From Vulcanimicrobiota bacterium (GTDB lineage: Bacteria; Pseudomonadota; Gammaproteobacteria; Xanthomonadales; Rhodanobacteraceae): a stretch of 64,000 nucleotides of DNA. Under the pieces are notes generated by a model. It was not told the origin of the DNA and searched no databases. It saw nothing but the letters and a program-made list of their open reading frames with translations. The stretch spans positions 24,482-88,481 of the forward strand of contig CAJCJD010000120.1 of NCBI GenBank assembly GCA_903970555.1, written 5' to 3'. How positions within the stretch are numbered: the first letter of the stretch is position 1; each line of letters starts with the position of its first letter. A program made the translations under genes and the position numbers. Positions 59,014 to 64,000 of the stretch are shown here, piece by piece.

Positions 59014-60357
59014 TCACTCGGCAGGCAAGACGCTGCGTCCGCGACCGATGCCGTAGTACGCCAACCCGGCCTCTTCGACAGTCTCAGGCTCATACAAATT
59101 GCGCCCGTCGAAAATCGCCGGCTCCTTGAGCGCCGCGCGAATGCGCGCAAAATCCGGACTGCGGAAGGCCTTCCATTCCGTGACGATGGCAAGCACATCG
59201 GCGCCTTCCAGCGCCTGATAAGCGTTCTCGCACAGCACCAGATCATTGCGCTGTCCGTACACGCGATGCGCTTCCTCGCGAGCCTCCGGATCGTAGGCAC
59301 GCACATTGGCGCCGGCTTCCCACAGTGCCTCCATCAAGCGACGACTTGACGCTTCGCGCATATCGTCGGTATTGGGTTTGAATGCGAGTCCCCACAGCGC
59401 GACGGTGCGTCCGCTCACGCTTCCGCCGAAATGGCGCAGTATGAATTCGAACAACTTGGTCTTCTGGCCTTGATTGACCGCCTCGACCGCACCCAACAAA
59501 CGTGCGTCGTAGCCTACGCTGCGCGCCGTGCGTTCCAGCGCCTGTACGTCTTTGGGAAAACACGAGCCGCCGTAACCGGCACCCGGATAAATAAAGTGGT
59601 AGCCAATACGTGGATCGGCACCGATGCCTTGACGCACCAACTCCACATCCGCACCCACACGCTCGGCAATGTTGGCGATCTCGTTCATAAAGCTGATCTT
59701 GGTCGCCAGCATGGCATTGGCGGCGTACTTGGTCAGTTCGGCCGAGCGCTCATCCATCACCACGGTACGATCGTGGTTGCGATTGAAGGGCGCATATAGC
59801 TTGCGCAGTAACTCGATTGCACGCTCGCTGGAACTTCCCAGCACGATACGATCGGGACGCAGGCAATCTTCGACCGCATCGCCTTCTTTCAGGAATTCCG
59901 GGTTAGATACCACGTCGAAGTCGATCTCGGCACCGCGTGTCGAGAGTTCGGCGGCGACTGCCTTGCGAACACGATCTGCAGTGCCCACGGGCACAGTCGA
60001 TTTGTTGACGATGACCGCGTAACGATCCAGATGGCGTCCGATGGACTTGGCGACACCCAGGACGTATTGCAGATCTGCGCTACCGTCTTCATCGGGCGGC
60101 GTACCCACCGCGATAAAGATGATCTGCGCATGCGCGATGGCCGATGACGCATCCGTGGTGAACTCAAGCTGCCCATTGGCGTGATTGCGCCGAACGATCG
60201 GCTCCAAACCCGGCTCGAAGATCGGTATCTCGCCGCGATTGAGCCGGTCCACCTTGCCCTCATCGATATCGACGCAAACCACGTGGTTGCCCATCTCGGC
60301 CAGGCAGGCTCCGGTGACCAGGCCCACATAACCGGTTCCAAAAATGGTGAGTTTCAT
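59014..60357 (-). CDS. ugd: UDP-glucose 6-dehydrogenase
   Basis: 447 aa. NAD-binding [17 protein letters not shown], central helix with [20 protein letters not shown], catalytic Cys in [12 protein letters not shown] (about residue 265), and C-terminal UDP-binding domain. Oxidises UDP-glucose twice to UDP-glucuronate for exopolysaccharide or lipid A sugars. No glycan cluster adjoins; slyX follows with a 3-base gap to its ATG. Confidence 0.95.
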   Translation of the reverse strand: MKLTIFGTGYVGLVTGACLAEMGNHVVCVDIDEGKVDRLNRGEIPIFEPGLEPIVRRNHANGQLEFTTDASSAIAHAQIIFIAVGTPPDEDGSADLQYVLGVAKSIGRHLDRYAVIVNKSTVPVGTADRVRKAVAAELSTRGAEIDFDVVSNPEFLKEGDAVEDCLRPDRIVLGSSSERAIELLRKLYAPFNRNHDRTVVMDERSAELTKYAANAMLATKISFMNEIANIAERVGADVELVRQGIGADPRIGYHFIYPGAGYGGSCFPKDVQALERTARSVGYDARLLGAVEAVNQGQKTKLFEFILRHFGGSVSGRTVALWGLAFKPNTDDMREASSRRLMEALWEAGANVRAYDPEAREEAHRVYGQRNDLVLCENAYQALEGADVLAIVTEWKAFRSPDFARIRAALKEPAIFDGRNLYEPETVEEAGLAYYGIGRGRSVLPAE

Positions 60358-60454
60358 CGGATGGAGTCACAACCTTCGTTCGTGGTCGCCAATTCTAGCA
60401 GGGCATATAAGAAACCCCAGTGTCAGCGGACCGGCAACGGATGCGCACAAACAA

Positions 60455-60482
60455 ACAGGGCGCGAATTGCTTCGCACCCTGT
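60455..60482 (-). terminator. Terminator of the FKBP gene
   Basis: Minus strand: 12-bp stem with one mismatch (ACAGGG..GCGAA / TTCGC..CCCTGT, tetraloop), then TTGTTTGT. About 30 bases after the FKBP stop. Confidence 0.75.
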
Positions 60483-60511
60483 TCGATGTACTGCTTACGA
60501 AGTACTGACGA

Positions 60512-61306
60512 TTACTGCTGCTCGCCACCACCGCCGCCGGCTTCACCGCCCTGCGGGGGGGCTGCGCTGGCCGTGGTCGGACCGGTGCTCACCAAGGTCA
60601 CGTCGAAGATCAACGTGGAGTTCGGCGGGAACGGACGCTGCGGCTCAGCACCGTAAGCGAGGCTTGCCGGGATGAAGAGCTTGTAATGGCCACCAACCTG
60701 CATCAACTGCAGACCTTCGCGGAAGCCCGGGATCACGCGAGCCAGCGGAATCGCGGTCGGCCCCGGCGGGTTGTTCTTCGAGGAGCTGTCGAAGACTTCA
60801 CCATTCACGAAGGTACCGGTGTAGTTCACCTTGACGGTGTCATTCGGGCCCGGACGTGCGCCAGTGCCCTGCGACAGCACCTGGTACTGCAGGCCGGAAG
60901 CCGTGACCTTCACGCCAGCCGCGCTGCGGTTCTTGGCGAGGAACGCATCGCCTTCAGCCTTGTTCTTGGCCGAAGCGGCGTCGAATTCTGTCTTGGCCTT
61001 GGCACGCAACTGGGCCTCGAACGCCTGCGCGGTAGCGTTGAATTCCGCTTCGCTCATCGGCGGCTTTTGACCGGACAAAGCTGCCTGGACAGCCTTGGCG
61101 ACGGTCGCCGGGTCTACGGCATCACGCATGATTGGCGGCACGGAACCTGCCAATTCATAGCCGACCACGGTGCTAGCCTTGATCTTGTCCACCGTACCCG
61201 TAGCAGCGGTACCGGTGCTGGACGTCTGGGCCTGCGCGCCAGCAGTCATGCCCAGCGCAACGGCCAGCGCGGCCGCCGTCAGCGTGGGTCGCAGAAAATG
61301 CTTCAT
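60512..61306 (-). CDS. FKBP-type peptidyl-prolyl cis-trans isomerase (Mip-like), periplasmic
   Basis: 264 aa. Signal peptide (LTAAALAVALGMTAGAQAQ). N-terminal helical dimerisation domain (residues about 40-125) and C-terminal FKBP domain: VKVTASGLQYQVLSQGTG, VKVNYTGTFVNGEVFDSS, IPGFREGLQLMQVGGHYKLF, IPASLAYG; ends in a Gly/Glu/Gln-rich tail. Assists folding of envelope proteins. GAGGGAG ribosome site fixes the start; open frame upstream is accidental. Confidence 0.95.
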   Translation of the reverse strand: MKHFLRPTLTAAALAVALGMTAGAQAQTSSTGTAATGTVDKIKASTVVGYELAGSVPPIMRDAVDPATVAKAVQAALSGQKPPMSEAEFNATAQAFEAQLRAKAKTEFDAASAKNKAEGDAFLAKNRSAAGVKVTASGLQYQVLSQGTGARPGPNDTVKVNYTGTFVNGEVFDSSSKNNPPGPTAIPLARVIPGFREGLQLMQVGGHYKLFIPASLAYGAEPQRPFPPNSTLIFDVTLVSTGPTTASAAPPQGGEAGGGGGEQQ

Positions 61307-61497
61307 TTGGAACTCCCTCGTATATGGATATGCCGGCGTGCCGGCCGGACCTCCCCCAAATGGAGGCTGGCCCCGCATTGTGCGGTGTCCTGTCCGGTCT
61401 TGGCAACGACGTTCAGACATTGACCATGAACAGCGATAAAGGTTCAGCGCTGTGATTGTGCGCAATTTCTCATTCAGTTTGATCAATGACTTGTGGA

Positions 61498-63240
61498 TTA
61501 AGGCTTTTCCAGTGTTTCGCGCAAGGCCGCCTGCAATCGCGCGTGTACCTTGACGAGCCCGCGCCACAGAACGATAGCTAGCGCCACTGACACAGCGACA
61601 AGTGATAACGCCACACCACGCGGTGGCAAAATCGCAGAGCCCAGCACGCTGACCAAAACCGCTAAAACCAGCAGGGTCGCCAACGGGATCAGCTTCGCAA
61701 GAACCTGCCGAATGGTCTGCGTATACGCGCCGGCGAAGCGCTCCCTGATGCCCAATTCGGCCAGTAGCATGCCCAGGGCCTCGGCTTTGCGATACACCGC
61801 AATCAACAGTGGCAACGATAAAAACAGCGCGCACGCCCAAATCACTGAGTGACGCATCTCGACATCGAAGCCCCACCACGAAAACCAGTGCGCGTTGTGT
61901 GCGTTCACGTACGCGCCGATCACGAACAATGTAATGACCAACGCCACGTTCACCGCAATGTGCCAAAGAAGCCGGCGAAACATCGCCGCCAACGTCGCGT
62001 TCTCATTGACGGGACGCAGATTTTCCAACCACCCGCTGTAGCTACTTACCAGCAAGCGCAAAGGGCGCGGCAAGATTCGCCTTCCGGCACGTGCAAGCAG
62101 ATCGGTGGAGCGAAGCAGGTAGGGCGAAGTCAACATGCAGATCAGTGCGGCGGCGACGGCGATCGGATAAATAAAATCGTCCACCGCGCCAAGCGTCAGC
62201 CCCAGCGTGGCAATGACGAATGAAAACTCACCGATTTGCGCCATGCAAAGCCCGGTGCGCAAAGACGTTCGTGCGTCGTGCCCGATGAAGAACATACCCA
62301 TGCTGCAAACCACACTCTTGCCGACCATCACGGTCAACGCGATCAGCACAGCCGGCAACGCGTAATGCGCAAGTTGCGCCGGGTCGATTTTCAAACCGAT
62401 GGCAACGAAAAATAGCGCCGCGAACATATCGCGCAACGGCTCGACCAAGTGCGTCACACGCGGCGCCGTGCGCGCCTCCGCGACAACGGCACCTGCCAGA
62501 AATGCCCCCAATGCACCGCTGAAACCCAGCCATTCGGCAAGCAGGCTCGTACCAAAACAGATACCGAGCACGCTAACCAGAAGCGTTTCATCGCGATCGA
62601 AGCCAGCGATGTAGTCGACCAACCGCGGCAATAACAACAAGCCGACAATCATGCCGGCGACGACAAACAAACCCAGGTGTCCTATCACGCTGAACGCGGC
62701 ACCGGTTTGCACCGTTCCCCGGATCGCCACGGCCGTGAGCAAGGTGAGGATCACGATGGTCAGCATGTCTTCGGCGACCAACATGCCGACCACCAAACGG
62801 GCGAACGGCCAATGCCTCACTCCGCTTTCGACCAATGTGCGCGTCGCCACCATGGTCGACGACAAAGCCATGATCGCGCCGAGGAACAGCGCGTTTCGGT
62901 TACCCCAACCGAAGATCAATCCAAGTTCATAGCCGACCCACAGCATGAACCCCACTTCGATCACCGTGACGAGCAGTAACGCGCCACCGACCTGGCGCAA
63001 CTTGCGCACACTGAACTCAAGCCCCAGCGTAAACATCAACAGCACGACACCGAGATTGGATATATCGCCGATCGTGCGCGGATCGGCCACCAGCACACCG
63101 GGTGTATGCGGGCCGATCACGACACCGGCGAGGATGTATCCTGGCAACACAGGCAAGCGCAAACGCTGGAACAAAACGGTGGTGGTGCCAGCCACCAACA
63201 TCACCAGCGCAAGGTCGCGAATAAAGCCAATATCGTGCAT
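61498..63240 (-). CDS. Cation:proton antiporter (KefB/YbaL-like) lacking TrkA-N domain
   Basis: 580 aa. Residues about 1-390 are a 12-13-helix CPA2 exchanger (LPGYILAGVVIGPHTPGVL; LFTLGLEF-type FTLGLEFSVRKL; SSTMVATRTL; GFSGALGAFLAGAVVAEA). Residues about 430-580 are further membrane helices (AVNVALVITLFVIGAYV.., LVLAVLVSVLGSAIL) where KefB/KefC/YbaL carry a cytosolic NAD-binding RCK domain. So gating should differ from glutathione-adduct control. Start at MHDIGFIRD; longer frame lacks support. Confidence 0.9.
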   Translation of the reverse strand: MHDIGFIRDLALVMLVAGTTTVLFQRLRLPVLPGYILAGVVIGPHTPGVLVADPRTIGDISNLGVVLLMFTLGLEFSVRKLRQVGGALLLVTVIEVGFMLWVGYELGLIFGWGNRNALFLGAIMALSSTMVATRTLVESGVRHWPFARLVVGMLVAEDMLTIVILTLLTAVAIRGTVQTGAAFSVIGHLGLFVVAGMIVGLLLLPRLVDYIAGFDRDETLLVSVLGICFGTSLLAEWLGFSGALGAFLAGAVVAEARTAPRVTHLVEPLRDMFAALFFVAIGLKIDPAQLAHYALPAVLIALTVMVGKSVVCSMGMFFIGHDARTSLRTGLCMAQIGEFSFVIATLGLTLGAVDDFIYPIAVAAALICMLTSPYLLRSTDLLARAGRRILPRPLRLLVSSYSGWLENLRPVNENATLAAMFRRLLWHIAVNVALVITLFVIGAYVNAHNAHWFSWWGFDVEMRHSVIWACALFLSLPLLIAVYRKAEALGMLLAELGIRERFAGAYTQTIRQVLAKLIPLATLLVLAVLVSVLGSAILPPRGVALSLVAVSVALAIVLWRGLVKVHARLQAALRETLEKP

Positions 63241-63353
63241 GCCGTTCCTCGCGACTGTGTCTCGTTCACAGCTTAAACCGAAGCGATACCCCGACCGCGC
63301 GTCGAGGCGTAGTATTCGGTTCATCGAACAGCGTGTTTTCTCCAAAAAAAAAC

Positions 63354-63382
63354 TTGACGGAATTATGAACCCACCCTATTCT
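63354..63382 (+). promoter_or_regulatory. Sigma-70 promoter of the tRNA-Ala/Glu/Asp operon
   Basis: -35 TTGACG, exact 17-base spacer, -10 TATTCT, about 18 bases before the tRNA-Ala 5' end, preceded by an A-run (UP-element-like). Confidence 0.8.
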
Positions 63383-63399
63383 TTCGGGCTTCCAGCGGC

Positions 63400-63475
63400 G
63401 GGGCCATAGCTCAGCTGGGAGAGCGCCTGCATGGCATGCAGGAGGTCGGCGGTTCGATCCCGCCTGGCTCCACCA
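63400..63475 (+). tRNA. tRNA-Ala(GGC)
   Basis: 76 bases with encoded CCA. Acceptor GGGGCCA/TGGCTCC, anticodon loop ATGGCAT (GGC), T-loop GGTTCGATCC. First of three cotranscribed tRNAs. Confidence 0.97.
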
Positions 63476-63483
63476 ACACATAC

Positions 63484-63559
63484 GTCCCCATCGTCTAGAG
63501 GCCTAGGACATCACCCTTTCACGGTGGCGACCGGGGTTCGAATCCCCGTGGGGACGCCA
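63484..63559 (+). tRNA. tRNA-Glu(TTC)
   Basis: 76 bases with encoded CCA. Acceptor GTCCCCA/TGGGGAC, anticodon loop CTTTCAC (TTC), T-loop GGTTCGAATCC. Eight bases after tRNA-Ala. Confidence 0.97.
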
Positions 63560-63641
63560 ATTCAACCGATAGCCTGACCGGCCATCACGTCGAATTGGAA
63601 ATGGACTTAGTGTGTTAGTTCGCTGGAAGGTAGTACAACGC

Positions 63642-63718
63642 GGAGCGGTAGTTCAGTCGGTTAGAATGCTGGCCTGTCACGCCGGAGGTCGCGGGTTCGA
63701 GTCCCGTCCACTCCGCCA
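63642..63718 (+). tRNA. tRNA-Asp(GTC)
   Basis: 77 bases with encoded CCA. Acceptor GGAGCGG/CCACTCC with a near-perfect stem, anticodon loop CTGTCAC (GTC), T-loop GGTTCGAGTCC. Followed by the operon terminator. Confidence 0.97.
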
Positions 63719-63726
63719 TTTACGAG

Positions 63727-63752
63727 AAAGCCCGCCAAGTGCGGGCTTTTTT
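63727..63752 (+). terminator. Terminator of the tRNA operon
   Basis: 9-bp stem AAAGCCCGC / GCGGGCTTT with a 5-base loop ending in six T, right after tRNA-Asp. Confidence 0.9.
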
Positions 63753-63826
63753 GTTTGCATCTGCTCGCCCATCCATGCGCGTAGATCAAGAAACAGCCAG
63801 CCACGCCCCACTCTTCGACAAGCTCC

Positions 63827-64000
63827 TTATTCTCCGCCGTTTACAGAGCCCGCCTGTTGGAGCTCCAGCGTACCGACGGAATGCCCCTGCTCCGCCAGGT
63901 ACTCCAGCCAGCGCGCCAGAAAGCCGTTCATCTGCAGGCGGTGCTGAAACACCGTATGCGCCGGCGCGAACGGACCCAGCACCTGCCACAGATGCCGCCC
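63827..64000 (-). CDS. 3' end of an unidentified gene (runs off window)
   Basis: Open from the window edge to a TAA at 63827 on the minus strand, 57 codons. The visible C-terminus reads as plausible protein (GRHLWQVLGPFAPAHTVFQ, RLQMNGFLARWLEYLAEQGH) with GC-rich third positions like the core genes. I do not recognise the family. A short competing frame (63786-63989) in another phase is Gly/Ala/Arg-rich and looks like a shadow. Confidence 0.5.
   Translation of the reverse strand, partial: GRHLWQVLGPFAPAHTVFQHRLQMNGFLARWLEYLAEQGHSVGTLELQQAGSVNGGE

Noticed and set aside
61307..61966. Upstream extension of the FKBP frame
   Set aside because: Frame is open by chance across the antiporter gene; the real start has a ribosome site and signal peptide at 61306.
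63786..63989. 67-aa frame at the right edge
   Set aside because: Gly/Ala/Arg-rich and out of phase with the better open frame ending at 63827.

Overview
The window is a GC-rich chromosomal segment of a gammaproteobacterium, most likely from the Xanthomonadales (Rhodanobacteraceae: Dyella/Luteibacter/Rhodanobacter-like). That placement is inferred from protein style (Oar-like TonB receptor signal domain, PF04339 protein next to aat, YdbH-like AsmA protein) and from gene order (aat..trxB|ftsK-lolA..rarA..serS; recO-era-rnc-DUF4845-lepB-lepA-degQ-rseA-rpoE). No database search was possible. I see no CRISPR array, insertion sequence, prophage or rRNA.

Layout. 1-6.0 kb is an accessory stretch: a quinone-oxidoreductase-like enzyme, a XapX protein, an AT-hook/H-NS-like small protein, a MASE1 membrane pseudokinase, two small secreted proteins, and an intact tRNA-Ser(TGA) with a decayed 90-nt tRNA-Ser(CGA)-like copy 1.3 kb away. 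6.0-20.3 kb is the conserved block serS-rarA-lolA-ftsK | trxB-aat. It is interrupted between rarA and lolA by a TonB-dependent receptor plus class A acid phosphatase pair behind an AT-rich leader, and by a YoaK-family membrane protein. 20.3-36.3 kb is mixed metabolism: HD-GYP protein, acetyl-CoA hydrolase/transferase, cardiolipin synthase, xseA, acetolactate synthase plus aldehyde dehydrogenase, an AraC regulator divergent from a zinc alcohol dehydrogenase, YdcF, YigZ, an acyltransferase and an ABC exporter.

36.3-43.9 kb holds a cold-shock gene, a purine-salvage/murein-recycling cluster (methylthioinosine phosphorylase, hpt, nagZ, CYTH, rlmD), a large YdbH/AsmA-like protein and a REC-Hpt signalling protein. 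43.9-52.7 kb is the classic recO-era-rnc-lepB-lepA and degQ-rseA-rpoE envelope-stress block, with a near-perfect sigma-E promoter in front of rpoE. 52.8-55.9 kb is a translationally coupled pair: a degenerate NTPase-like protein and a pseudo-receiver-PAS-GAF-GGDEF-EAL protein. 56.0-64.0 kb has a FadB/FadJ-type beta-oxidation protein, YaiL (DUF2058), slyX, ugd, a Mip-type FKBP isomerase, a cation:proton antiporter without the usual cytosolic TrkA-N domain, a tRNA-Ala/Glu/Asp operon with promoter and terminator, and the 3' end of an unidentified gene.

Much of the window is housekeeping. The most unusual parts are the tRNA-Ser pair flanking a lone Oar-type domain gene, the receptor/phosphatase insertion inside the lolA-rarA block, the MASE1 pseudokinase, and the two-gene c-di-GMP module whose domain parts recall BcsE.
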